Shown here: piece after piece, positions 1 through 12,085 of the stretch
Layout of the letters: every line of letters starts with the position of its first letter
How positions within the stretch are numbered: position 1 is the stretch's first letter
Source of the DNA: an uncultured Flavobacteriales bacterium
GTDB taxonomy: Bacteria; Bacteroidota; Bacteroidia; Flavobacteriales_G; Salibacteraceae
Length of the DNA stretch: 64,000 nt
Direction of reading: 5' to 3'
Assembly (NCBI GenBank): GCA_943788775.1
Contig: CALSRO010000003.1
Location: forward strand, 372,001-436,000
The notes under the pieces: generated by a model
Database searches by the model: none
Told to the model about the DNA's origin: nothing
Seen by the model: the letters and a program-made list of their open reading frames with translations, nothing else
Translations under genes and position numbers: made by a program

Positions 1-1
1 A

Positions 2-3308
<3,307 letters not shown>

Positions 3309-3334
3309 GGACACCTAACTTATAAATGTAAAAA

Positions 3335-3366
3335 GGCTTGATCAACTATTTGATCGAGCCTTTTTT
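3335..3366. terminator. Bidirectional intrinsic terminator
   Basis: A 10-bp stem with one G-T pair (GGCTTGATCA at 3335-3344 and TGATCGAGCC at 3351-3360) encloses a 6-base loop. It has A residues on the left and six T residues on the right. It lies between the convergent metallopeptidase and PD40-repeat genes and overlaps the stop codon of the latter. Confidence 0.85.
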
Positions 3367-6067
3367 AGTTGGATAAAATGACCTGATCGCTAGCGCTTAA
3401 ATCAATCCGCAAATGAGGTTGTGAAACTCCCGCAACTTTTAGATAATTCAATATTGGGGCGAGTTCAGAAGCCTCAATTGATTCAGCAATAAACTTTCCA
3501 TTCTGTATAGCTCCATTCGAAATACGCAGCTTAGCAGCAACTCCGGAATTAAAGCTTGCAACAAATGCATCCAAAACTGAAAAGTGACCACCATTAAAAT
3601 CATTTAGATCATATTCGAAATACCCCTTCAACTCATCGATTTCACCGTCATCAGCCAGTCGTGATTGAAAACCCAATGGGGCATCATTCTCATATGATTT
3701 AGAAAGCATAATAGCCTGTGAAGGCAATACTGAAAAAGCAAAAACATATTTATTCGTTCTATTGACCAATACATTCTTTTGTTGCCCGCTTAAGTATATT
3801 TCATAAATATCAGAAAGACCCTCTCCATCTTCAACAGAAATGAAATAATTCTCATTTACTGTATACTTTTCAAACTCAAAATTTCCATTCTCGTCAACTT
3901 CGGTGATTTGGATGATATTCTCTTGTTCATCCATTAGCTTTAGTCGAACCCCTGACTTAGGTAATTTCTTGTATTCAAACTTACCTCTCAACTTTGCTGG
4001 CGCGTCAGAAACAACATAGCCGCTCTCCGTCTCAGATTTCAACGAATACAATGTCATAGGTCGTTGTTGAGCCAATTTTTTAAATGCAAATACGCCTGTT
4101 CTTGAATCCTCTAAATAAAACACAATGTCTTGAGGGTTTTTAGCTAGGAATATTTCACTTTCGCCAAGGCTTGCCTCCTGCTCCGAATCAAGCTGTAAAG
4201 TATAGTCTCCTTCGGGAATAGACTCAGTAAAAACAAATCTACCTTCCTCATCAGTAATTGCCCGATCTACCGTTTTATCCTGATCATCAATCAATGATAT
4301 TTCTGCAGATATCAATGGCAACTTGCCCGATTTTAAATATCCAGATAGTGCACTATTGATTCTTGCAGGTTGAAAACCATATTGATCAAAAAATGATTTT
4401 GACATGTCCTTATCATGTTCAACCAATCGTTCAATTCCTTTTTCAGAGCCATCCGAGAGAGCTCGAAATTCGAATAAATGACGATCTGTTTTGGTAACGA
4501 TTATATCCTCATCCGGATTGTCGTTGGTCAAGAATATTTCATAAACATCAACCAATCCTTGGGTTTCTGCATCAACGGACAAAAAATAACTCTTTTCACT
4601 TGAGTTTGTGCTGAACTGGAAATATCCATCTTCATCAGTCAAAATCTCTTCTACAATCTTGCTATTTTCATCAACAACCTGCAACTTCAGTTTTTCGTTT
4701 AATGTGCCGAACATGGCCACCTTTCCGGATATAGTCGTTGGCCTATCTACCACTCTACCATTCGAAGCTAAGTTCTCTAATTTACTTACTTCTTCAATTT
4801 TTTCACCTGATAGTACCTTAAAACCAAAGAGTCCCAATTCGTTTTCATTCATAAAAATCATTTTCTCACCAAGGTCATTTGTGAGAAATATATCGGCAGT
4901 GCTTAAATCTTGTCTGATGCTATCATCAATTGCGATTTTATAATCACGATCTGGCAGAAAAGATTGAAGATTAAAATAGCCTTCATCGTTGGTGGTGACA
5001 GATTGAATGATCTTGTCATTTTCATCAATTAAATTCAATCGGACATTCATTGCTGGCAGCTTTTCCATTCGAATAAACCCGCTGGCCGAAGGATGAACAG
5101 TCATATCTACCTCCTCATTTGGTTTATAAGAGATGCTATGTAAAAATCCAGTGTGACCATCCCTATTACTTACAAAGTAAGCTTCGTTTTGAGCATTAGA
5201 TATGGTAAAATAGGCTTCAAATTTTTCGGAATTAATGTTTGGTCCAAGATTTTGTGGTTTTGACCAATTCTGCCAGGTATCATCAAGTCGGACAGAAACA
5301 AAAATATCAGCACTTCCATAGCTGTTGTGACCTTCACTTGCAAAAAACATATGCTTTCCATCCGTGGACATGAATGGTGACATTTCAAATCCCGAAGTGT
5401 TAATTCTTGCACCTGTATGGATAGGCTCAGACCATCCTTTTTCTGCTCTAAGCACCACATAAATATCTTCTTTTCCAAAAGAAAACTCCCCGTTCATGGA
5501 TATCAATAAAAAGGATTCATCTTCAGGAACAAAAAATCCAAAAAATTGACTTTTTAGTTCAATTTCTGGAAACGCTATCACATGATCTAAAACATATTCA
5601 CCTTCCAAAACTTCATAAGCCCTTATCTCATTAATAGGTGCCCCCGAAGTCCTATTTGTGTATAAACTAAAGATGAGTTGCCCCATGGATTGACCAATGA
5701 TGAGATCATTGACTTCTGAATTAAGTCCTTTAAGTAAATTGGTAGGCTTGGACCATCCATCGGAGTTACGTTGTGCCGTCCAAATATCTTGATCAGAACT
5801 TCCTCCTAAAGATTTTGGATGATTGTTCTTTGTAAACCAAATTTGATTTCCATCCGAGCTCAGACATGGGTTTATGGTTTGATAGCCATCATTAAGTGTT
5901 TTAACCGCTTCAGCTTTCTGTAAATAATCTGATGGTTTGAATTGACCTTGAAGAGTGCTAGACCACAGGACAAGTAAGAATACTAAAACCTTAGGGAAAG
6001 TCAATTTCTTTATATATGAGGGTAGAATGATAGATAAACAAATGTAAGCCATACTATCATAAGACAA
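3365..6067 (-). CDS. Secreted PD40 beta-propeller protein with four to five tandem beta-sandwich repeats
   Basis: This 900-residue exported protein is of unknown role. A hydrophobic N-terminus (about residues 20-42, ending LQGQ) is the signal peptide; the start may be the internal Met at 6052. Residues about 45-320 carry WD40-like PD40 repeats, with motifs such as PCLSSDGNQIWF and SPFMSTDGKHMFFASEG, as in OmpA-linked PD40 proteins of Bacteroidota. Residues about 330-790 hold at least four diverged copies of a roughly 110-residue module of the carboxypeptidase-regulatory/CNA-B type. Each copy reads like LP..v.L.L.DE..K, T.DEGYF.F and then (D/E)IFL.N. The C-terminus has no OmpA domain and no evident T9SS tail. 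The gene stands alone between two hairpins. A surface or periplasmic scaffold is possible, but that is inference. Confidence 0.7.
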   Translation of the reverse strand: MSYDSMAYICLSIILPSYIKKLTFPKVLVFLLVLWSSTLQGQFKPSDYLQKAEAVKTLNDGYQTINPCLSSDGNQIWFTKNNHPKSLGGSSDQDIWTAQRNSDGWSKPTNLLKGLNSEVNDLIIGQSMGQLIFSLYTNRTSGAPINEIRAYEVLEGEYVLDHVIAFPEIELKSQFFGFFVPEDESFLLISMNGEFSFGKEDIYVVLRAEKGWSEPIHTGARINTSGFEMSPFMSTDGKHMFFASEGHNSYGSADIFVSVRLDDTWQNWSKPQNLGPNINSEKFEAYFTISNAQNEAYFVSNRDGHTGFLHSISYKPNEEVDMTVHPSASGFIRMEKLPAMNVRLNLIDENDKIIQSVTTNDEGYFNLQSFLPDRDYKIAIDDSIRQDLSTADIFLTNDLGEKMIFMNENELGLFGFKVLSGEKIEEVSKLENLASNGRVVDRPTTISGKVAMFGTLNEKLKLQVVDENSKIVEEILTDEDGYFQFSTNSSEKSYFLSVDAETQGLVDVYEIFLTNDNPDEDIIVTKTDRHLFEFRALSDGSEKGIERLVEHDKDMSKSFFDQYGFQPARINSALSGYLKSGKLPLISAEISLIDDQDKTVDRAITDEEGRFVFTESIPEGDYTLQLDSEQEASLGESEIFLAKNPQDIVFYLEDSRTGVFAFKKLAQQRPMTLYSLKSETESGYVVSDAPAKLRGKFEYKKLPKSGVRLKLMDEQENIIQITEVDENGNFEFEKYTVNENYFISVEDGEGLSDIYEIYLSGQQKNVLVNRTNKYVFAFSVLPSQAIMLSKSYENDAPLGFQSRLADDGEIDELKGYFEYDLNDFNGGHFSVLDAFVASFNSGVAAKLRISNGAIQNGKFIAESIEASELAPILNYLKVAGVSQPHLRIDLSASDQVILSN

Positions 6068-6086
6068 TTTTTAGGCCAGCGTAAAT

Positions 6087-6113
6087 AAAAAGCTCCGATT
6101 TCTCGGAGCTTTT
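6087..6113. terminator. Intrinsic terminator
   Basis: A perfect 8-bp stem (AGCTCCGA / TCGGAGCT, 6091-6110) encloses a TTTC loop, with AAAA before and TTT after. It lies downstream of the SPOR gene on the minus strand and upstream of the PD40 gene, so it most likely ends the SPOR transcript. Confidence 0.75.
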
Positions 6114-6235
6114 CGAAACTTAACCTAACTTAACCTTCTGCGTGAAAGTGATTTCAAGTAAGCGTTTATTTTTCGAAGTCAACTATCAAAACAATAATAC
6201 GGTCAAGGTCGATGAGGATGTGGTCCAAATTAGAT

Positions 6236-7636
6236 CTAAAAATCCGCAGATTTTCGCTTTTTACCGTCTTCTTTTGTCGAGTCATTCTTTTCACGATCAA
6301 CGTATTCCTTAGCTTCTTTTAGAGAAATCTTATTTCCTAAATTAAAGGCTACAATAAAGGCATCGTCAATTCCTTTCGTTTTCAAGGCATCTCGATACGC
6401 CTGTGCTTCCTCATAAGTTGGAAAGCTTCCCACGGTTAAAATAGTTAGACCATTTTGAGGGTACTCACGAATACCTTCAATTTCTAAATACTTATCCGCT
6501 ACTGCACTTGGTACGAGTGCAGCGAAGGCACCAACTTGTACTCTGAAATCAACCTTTCCATCGATATGCCAGTCAATGTTCGATTTACCTAAACCTAAGA
6601 CCTCCTTCGTATAATCTGGCTGATTAATATCTACGATAAAAGCATCCTTGTAACCCAATTCGATAATCTTATCCTTTAGGGATTCCGCTTGCTTTCTATA
6701 CGGAAATCGACCGATTACGTATCTAAAGATTCCGTTTTCATCAACATACACCTCCACATTTTTAACATCGGTGAAATCACGGGTTGGTTTTAAATCTATT
6801 AGGGCGGCAATCTGTATGCCATATTGAGAAGTCATTGAAGTGAAATTAATATCTCGAGTACGCAGGTTCTCCCAATCACTAAATGGTATTAATCGCTCCT
6901 TTATCTGGGGTTCTATGCGCTCCTGTCTTACTTCGGCTAATATTTCTTGACTGGCTTTTTGTTCTTCTGAAATCTCTGGGGCAGGCTCTTCTTCTTGTAT
7001 TTCTTCTTGTGTTTCTTGCGTTTCTTCTATTGCAACAACCTCGACAGGTTCAACTTTCGCGTCTTCAACTTTATTCTCTTCAACACTCTCCTTTTTGTCT
7101 TCTTCGACTCGTTGAACTATTTCGGGTTCATCTTTTTCTTCTGGTTCTGGAACACCATTTTCCTTTTGCTTTTGCAGATTGCATTCACGCACCCACTTTT
7201 GACCATCAACCAAGTAATACTCATCATTGTATGAATACACCTGATAAAATCGATTTAATGCCCGCAGAGCCTCTTCACACTGTCCATTTTTCGAATAGGC
7301 AATCGTGAGATAATAGTATACATATTCTGGAGCACGTCTTTCCCTGCTCGAACCAGCAGCATAATCAGTTGCGTAAAGACTGGATGCAGTTTCGAGCAAT
7401 TCCACCGATTCGTTTATTTTAATATCTTCCTTCACATAACATAAACCAAGTAAATAATTCAAATTAGCATTTTTGGGATCGCTATTCCATAATCCTTCAA
7501 GAATGGGAATTGCTTGATTAAGCTTATGATTTGCCAGATGCAGCTTGGCTTGGTTAAAATTATCTGCCTGTTGACCTTGCGTTAAATGTGGTGTACCAAG
7601 CAATGCAATTGCCAATATGGTTAGTAAATATTTCAT
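6236..7636 (-). CDS. TPR protein with Glu-rich linker and two SPOR-like domains
   Basis: This 466-residue exported protein has a signal peptide (MKYLLTILAIALLG, cleaved near GQ at residue 22). TPR-like helices follow (about 25-150, with NYLLGLCYV), then a very acidic Glu/Val-rich linker (about 155-245). Two related C-terminal modules (about 275-355 and 365-440) both contain aromatic-glycine motifs such as IGRFPYRKQAESL and VGSFPTYEEAQAY. This is the pattern of SPOR domains, which bind denuded peptidoglycan glycan strands. A cell-envelope role, perhaps in division or peptidoglycan turnover, follows from the family. The C-terminus ends in a charged Lys/Asp-rich tail. The gene appears monocistronic, with a hairpin downstream. 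Confidence 0.75.
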   Translation of the reverse strand: MKYLLTILAIALLGTPHLTQGQQADNFNQAKLHLANHKLNQAIPILEGLWNSDPKNANLNYLLGLCYVKEDIKINESVELLETASSLYATDYAAGSSRERRAPEYVYYYLTIAYSKNGQCEEALRALNRFYQVYSYNDEYYLVDGQKWVRECNLQKQKENGVPEPEEKDEPEIVQRVEEDKKESVEENKVEDAKVEPVEVVAIEETQETQEEIQEEEPAPEISEEQKASQEILAEVRQERIEPQIKERLIPFSDWENLRTRDINFTSMTSQYGIQIAALIDLKPTRDFTDVKNVEVYVDENGIFRYVIGRFPYRKQAESLKDKIIELGYKDAFIVDINQPDYTKEVLGLGKSNIDWHIDGKVDFRVQVGAFAALVPSAVADKYLEIEGIREYPQNGLTILTVGSFPTYEEAQAYRDALKTKGIDDAFIVAFNLGNKISLKEAKEYVDREKNDSTKEDGKKRKSADF

Positions 7637-7728
7637 CCGGACTTTTTGATTCTATCAAACTTAGATCAACTGGTAGGTCAGTATTTTATAAATGCTTTTA
7701 GTTTTCGACACTAAACTGTAAACAGGAA

Positions 7729-8688
7729 TTAACGGAATGATGCAATTATTCCACGATGATCAGAAGGTGTGTTCTCCAAAAGCTCAAGCTCTGTGCATTG
7801 AATATTTTGATCTGCAAATACACGATCAATCCGAATAGGCGGCCATTTCAAGGTATTTACCCAACCTAGACCTTGAGTCTTTGAAACATCAATATGACTC
7901 TTTCTGAACTGATTATATATTTTGGATCCTACTGCCGCATTTAGATCGACACATATCATCGATTTGTATTTATCTGAAATTGCACTTTGAATAATTGTTG
8001 CTTGGTTTTCTTGTCTTTTTAATACATCTTTCAAGCCAAGCTTCGTTCCAGGTCCTTTTAAATTGAAACTCTCGACATGCGCATTTATAAGCTGAACGGT
8101 GTCTTCCTTTAGCTTAATCAAATGAGACCAAGCTTCATTTGTTTGCGAGATTTCATTGAAAACCAATGTTGAACCAAGGATTGGTCGCTTCGAAAAAATT
8201 GCGGTGCCAAAAATATTTCCATCATGAGGTTGAAAATGGTAGTATTCAAACCCTATTCTTTGCGCGAAATCTCTGGATACCGTGGATATATCTGGCCATT
8301 TATAATAAAGGCCAAATTCTTGTAAAAGAACTACATCAGGTACCTCCTTATTTATTAGTTGAATTACCTCGGAAACATTGGCAGTGTCATTATTAAACTG
8401 GGCAACATTTAAGGATAGTAGGGTGATTTCCTTATCGTCTGTGGGTCGAAGATTAATCTCAGCATTCCGACATGAATAAACGAATATGGTTACCAACAAC
8501 ATAATGAGGACATCAGTTCCCATTTTTCGCTTGATCGAGCTGTAGATTGCGATCAATACAGAGACAGCCAACAGTAAGCCATCCAACAACGGTAATAAAT
8601 TAGCGAAAATTGAAATAAATGACAGGATAGGTGATGCACCAGAAAACAACACCAGAAGCACCACTAATCGTGCTAAAACTCGTGTCAT
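7729..8688 (-). CDS. Membrane-anchored endonuclease/exonuclease/phosphatase (EEP) family protein
   Basis: This 319-residue protein has two to three N-terminal hydrophobic segments (about residues 5-30, 33-50 and 58-72) followed by an EEP-fold domain. The fold is shown by SLNVAQFN near residue 95, the metal-binding Glu in VVLLQEFG, the Asp/Asn pair in CVDLNAAVG and the terminal catalytic His in SDHRGII. Family members hydrolyse phosphodiesters in nucleic acids, sphingomyelin or inositol phosphates. The substrate here cannot be told from sequence. The catalytic domain probably faces the periplasm, as in other membrane-anchored EEP proteins of Bacteroidota. It follows the yggS-like gene by only 3 bases, so the two are probably co-transcribed. 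Confidence 0.8.
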   Translation of the reverse strand: MTRVLARLVVLLVLFSGASPILSFISIFANLLPLLDGLLLAVSVLIAIYSSIKRKMGTDVLIMLLVTIFVYSCRNAEINLRPTDDKEITLLSLNVAQFNNDTANVSEVIQLINKEVPDVVLLQEFGLYYKWPDISTVSRDFAQRIGFEYYHFQPHDGNIFGTAIFSKRPILGSTLVFNEISQTNEAWSHLIKLKEDTVQLINAHVESFNLKGPGTKLGLKDVLKRQENQATIIQSAISDKYKSMICVDLNAAVGSKIYNQFRKSHIDVSKTQGLGWVNTLKWPPIRIDRVFADQNIQCTELELLENTPSDHRGIIASFR

Positions 8689-8691
8689 AAA

Positions 8692-9365
8692 TCAGGTTGT
8701 ATTGGGTCTTGCACCAAATATCAGTGAACCGACACGAATCATATTTGAACCCTCTTTTATTGCGACTGAATAATCATTACTCATCCCCATAGATAGGTGC
8801 TTCATTTCCAAATTTGGCAGGGTATAATTCGAATTTATCGTTTTGAACATTTCCCGTAACGAATGAAATTCTGATGAAATTTGTGATTCATTTTCAGTAT
8901 TTGTTGCCATTCCCATCAACCCTTTCACTGATATATGATGGAGATTTGAAAATTCAGATGAACTGAGCAATTCAAATAATTCCTCACGATCGAACCCAAA
9001 TTTTGTATCCTCTTGAGCAATATGAACCTGTAACAAACACGATATTACTCGTTCTTCATTTTTGGCTCTTTTATTTATCTCTTTCAAAAGTTTCAAACTA
9101 TCCACGCCATGGATTAGATGCACATAACCAGCGATATACTTAACCTTATTCGATTGCAAATGACCAATTAAATGCCACCTAATGTCCTTTGGTAGTCCAC
9201 TTGCTTACTATGCATTTCCTGCACAAGATTCTCACCAAAATCTCGCTGGCCAGCTTCATATGCTTCGAGAATCGATTTAACAGTATGTCGTTTTGAAACT
9301 GCAATAAGAGTTACATCTGTTGGAAGATCCGATCTGAGTTTATTTAATCTATTTTGAATTGACAT
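8692..9365 (-). CDS. YggS/ProsC-family pyridoxal-phosphate homeostasis protein (one frame break)
   Basis: This is a PLP-binding protein of the alanine racemase N-terminal fold that helps buffer vitamin B6. The first part carries the PLP-lysine motif IAVSKRHTV and FGENLVQE. The second part continues with HLIGHLQSNK, the VHLIHGVDSL segment, LMGMA and SMGMSNDYSVAI. The two parts sit in different frames joined near 9191. Adding one C in a CC run gives DYPKDIRWHLIGHLQSNK, which is the conserved family sequence, so this is probably a single-base deletion in the read or assembly. Total length is about 224 residues, normal for the family. It is followed 3 bases later by the EEP gene. Confidence 0.88.
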
Positions 9366-9447
9366 ATTGCAAATATTGCGAACAAACTCATACTTCGCTT
9401 TGGATCAAATGGACAATGAACCATGTATTTTGAGCGTTTAGTATAGT

Positions 9448-9891
9448 ATGACCGTACAAAATCTATCTATTATAGCAATAGTCTTCGCTTATTTCGCAGC
9501 GGGTAGCACGGCCCATAGTCAAGTGAATTTTGTTGACACATTCTACTTTGAGCAAGGTGTTGCTTCGCTCGATGCACAAACGCTTATTAAGGTCAAGAAG
9601 CTTTTAACCCTCAACTATCAAAATGTTAGCATAATGCCATTTCATGGCAGCGAAGATTCTATAAGCATTTGTTACGAGAACAATATTTACCAGAGGCGAG
9701 CAGAAAATGTTAAATGCTACCTAGTGAGTCATAAAATGGATTCTACTAAAGTGCAAATCATCCACGATGGGCATCTAGAGTATGATCAACCTGAATTTGC
9801 TGGCCTCCGTTCTATATATGTAGCCACAAGAAAAAATAAACATAAAAGCCCCACATTCGATGAAATATCGTGGGCAATCCAATTAGAATAA
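9448..9891 (+). CDS. Small exported protein with OmpA-C-like region
   Basis: This 147-residue protein has a signal peptide (about residues 1-24, ending AHSQ). The mature part resembles a diverged OmpA/MotB C-terminal domain. It opens with a beta strand plus FEQGVASLD, and a later helix IYQRRAENVKCYL is followed by STKVQII, as in the peptidoglycan-binding OmpA fold. The usual NxxLSxxRA motif is weak, so binding may be lost. It is divergent from yggS, stands alone, and ends at a strong hairpin. Function is unknown. Confidence 0.6.
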   Translation: MTVQNLSIIAIVFAYFAAGSTAHSQVNFVDTFYFEQGVASLDAQTLIKVKKLLTLNYQNVSIMPFHGSEDSISICYENNIYQRRAENVKCYLVSHKMDSTKVQIIHDGHLEYDQPEFAGLRSIYVATRKNKHKSPTFDEISWAIQLE

Positions 9892-9901
9892 GACAAAAAA
9901 A

Positions 9902-9929
9902 ACCGGCCCTGAGAGGGCCGGTCAGCGAT
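9902..9929. terminator. Strong intrinsic terminator
   Basis: A perfect 9-bp GC-rich stem (ACCGGCCCT, loop GAG, AGGGCCGGT; 9902-9922) is preceded by a run of eight A and followed by CAGCGATTTTT. It sits between the convergent OmpA-like gene and the LytTR gene and may serve both strands. Confidence 0.85.
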
Positions 9930-10084
9930 TTTTAATCGCCATGCTACGGATTGAGGATTATATAGTATCAACTCTTGGTTGACATCTTATCGTTTTCGAT
10001 GACTCAAACATATGGCAATAAATACATGTAGATGTGTGTCGCAACATTCATTGTTGTGAACGAACTTCATTTGTAGGTGAGCCG

Positions 10085-10777
10085 TCATTCTAAATCTAGC
10101 GCACGGTATACATCCTCTCTATGTGTTCTAGAAATGGGTATGGTAACTTGACCTATTTGTAATGACGATCGACTTACAGAATCTATTTTCTTAATGTTTA
10201 CAGCATAGGATCGGTGCACTCGAATGAATAAATCCTCGGGTAACTTTTCAAGCGCAGCTGACAGAGTTTGCCTACTCACAACCTTGGTTTTAGTAGTATG
10301 CACCTCGATGTAAATATTATCTGCCTTCACAAAAAGAATATCCTCATGATCAAGAATTCGCGATTTGTGACCGTCTTTTATACTTACAGTAGTATCCTCC
10401 GCACGCACCGCATGCATCATGGTCATTTCGATGTTCGTGTATATATCCTCTTCCGTAAATGGCTTTAGAACAGAAGCGCCAGGGACCGTCTTCTTAGCTT
10501 CTTCTAACGTGGCTTTATCTGCATATGAGGTCAGAAACATGAAAGGCACTCTCAATTCTCTTAGCTCTTGAGCCAACTCAATTCCTTCCATTTTGCCATG
10601 TAAATTGATGTCGAGAATAGCGAGATCATAGCCTCCGCGCTCTATCACCAATTGTCCACTTAGGAAAGTATGTACCACACCGATGACCTTATGTCCCATA
10701 TCCTCCAACATAAGTTTGAGCATTTCTGCGATCAAACTCTCATCTTCTACAATGATGATTTTCAGACTATCAGCCAT
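10085..10777 (-). CDS. LytTR-family DNA-binding response regulator
   Basis: This 230-residue two-domain regulator begins with a receiver domain (residues about 5-118). It has the acidic pair E11-D12, the phospho-acceptor Asp56 in LAILDINL, Thr83/Ser84 in FLTSYAD and Lys105 in VLKPF. A LytTR domain follows (about 125-228), with VKADNIYIEVHT, RVHRSYAVN and SRTHREDVY. LytTR domains bind direct repeats in promoters. No histidine kinase is adjacent, so this is an orphan regulator or is paired with a kinase elsewhere. It lies 28 bases downstream of the DUF1015 gene on the same strand and could be the last gene of the ser operon. Confidence 0.9.
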   Translation of the reverse strand: MADSLKIIIVEDESLIAEMLKLMLEDMGHKVIGVVHTFLSGQLVIERGGYDLAILDINLHGKMEGIELAQELRELRVPFMFLTSYADKATLEEAKKTVPGASVLKPFTEEDIYTNIEMTMMHAVRAEDTTVSIKDGHKSRILDHEDILFVKADNIYIEVHTTKTKVVSRQTLSAALEKLPEDLFIRVHRSYAVNIKKIDSVSRSSLQIGQVTIPISRTHREDVYRALDLE

Positions 10778-10805
10778 TTAAGCTATGGTATTTAAGATGA
10801 AATTT

Positions 10806-12053
10806 CTAAAGCTCGTGTACGAAAAGTCCGCTTCGAAGTTTAGGTTCGAACCAGGTAACCTTTGGAGGCATGATTAAATCCGCATCACTAATGTCGATCA
10901 ATTGCTGCATTGACACCGGATACATTGCAAACGCAACCTTCATTTCTCCAGAGTTCACTCGTTTTTCTAACTCACCTAATCCCCGAATTCCTCCTACAAA
11001 ATCGATTCGTTTATCTCTTCGAAGATCAACGATGTCAAACATGGGTTCCAAAACCTCCTTAGACAGAATCGTTACATCCAACACTCCCAGTGGGTCGTTG
11101 TCATTATATGTATGATCCATTGCTTTTAACTCATACCACTTTCCTGATAGGTACATTCCAATGCAATGCAATGACGTAGGACGATACTGACCAGACATCT
11201 CTAAAACTGAAAAACTATTGTTCAATTTGGAAAGAAAATCAGATTCTGACAATCCATTTAAGTCTTTCACAACTCTGTTATAATCAATAATTTTCAACTG
11301 ATTATCAGGAAAAACCACCGCCATGAAATAATTATAACGTTCTCCATCGTTTTTGTTTCCGCCATTCCTTTCTCTGAATTCTTGACCAACAAGTGCACCT
11401 GCAGCTGTTCTATGATGTCCATCGGCAACATATATGGAAGGCACCTTTTCGGTGAAGTAGGCCTCAATACTTGAGACATGATCATCATTATCTACTACCC
11501 ATAAGGTATGTTGAATACCATCAACTGTTGTGATATCATATACGGGATCAGAACCTGATTTAACATCTTCAACTAGAGTATCAATGTCATTTACATGTGG
11601 ATAAGAGAAGAATACAGGCTCGGCATTCATCTTACCAAAACGCACATGATTCTTACGATCCTCCTCCTTATCTGGACGAGTTAATTCATGCTTCTTTATG
11701 TTGTTATCGAAATAATCATCGATGGCGCAGCAACCTACAAGACCGGTTTGCATGTGACCATCCATGATCAGTTGGTATACATAGTACGACTCCTTATCAT
11801 CCTGCTTTAAAACACCATTCTCCTTGAGAAGATCATAGTTTTCTTTTCCCTTTTTGTAGATCGATTCATCGTAAGGATCGTGATCAGAAGGAAAATCAAT
11901 CTCAGGCTTGATCACGTGATAAAAGCTGGCAGGATTGCCAGCCGACTCTTCCTTGGCCTCATCCGCGTTTAATACATCGTAAGGTCTACATGCAACTGCT
12001 TTCACTTTGTCTACAGCAGGTCTTACTGCTTTGAATGGCTTAAAAATGCTCAT
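10806..12053 (-). CDS. DUF1015 family protein
   Basis: This 415-residue cytosolic protein opens with the family signature FKAVRP followed by CRPYDVLN. The middle carries ADGHHRTAA and the C-terminus MPPKVTWFEPKLRSGLF, both typical of DUF1015. The biochemical role of the family is not established. In Bacteroidota and other phyla DUF1015 genes often sit beside serA/serC, as here, which suggests a link with serine or one-carbon metabolism. The start is the ATG giving MSIFKPF, 32 bases after serA. Confidence 0.88.
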   Translation of the reverse strand: MSIFKPFKAVRPAVDKVKAVACRPYDVLNADEAKEESAGNPASFYHVIKPEIDFPSDHDPYDESIYKKGKENYDLLKENGVLKQDDKESYYVYQLIMDGHMQTGLVGCCAIDDYFDNNIKKHELTRPDKEEDRKNHVRFGKMNAEPVFFSYPHVNDIDTLVEDVKSGSDPVYDITTVDGIQHTLWVVDNDDHVSSIEAYFTEKVPSIYVADGHHRTAAGALVGQEFRERNGGNKNDGERYNYFMAVVFPDNQLKIIDYNRVVKDLNGLSESDFLSKLNNSFSVLEMSGQYRPTSLHCIGMYLSGKWYELKAMDHTYNDNDPLGVLDVTILSKEVLEPMFDIVDLRRDKRIDFVGGIRGLGELEKRVNSGEMKVAFAMYPVSMQQLIDISDADLIMPPKVTWFEPKLRSGLFVHEL

Positions 12054-12085
12054 CTTGTTTAAGTCTAAAAAGGTTTGTTCGGGTG

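Noticed and set aside
6142-6312. Possible 57-codon frame starting with GTG between the terminator and the SPOR gene
   Set aside because: It runs antisense into the SPOR gene, has no recognisable motif, and may be chance.
7000-7150. Low-complexity repeat DNA
   Set aside because: This is the coding region for the Glu/Val-rich linker of the SPOR protein, not a noncoding repeat or CRISPR.
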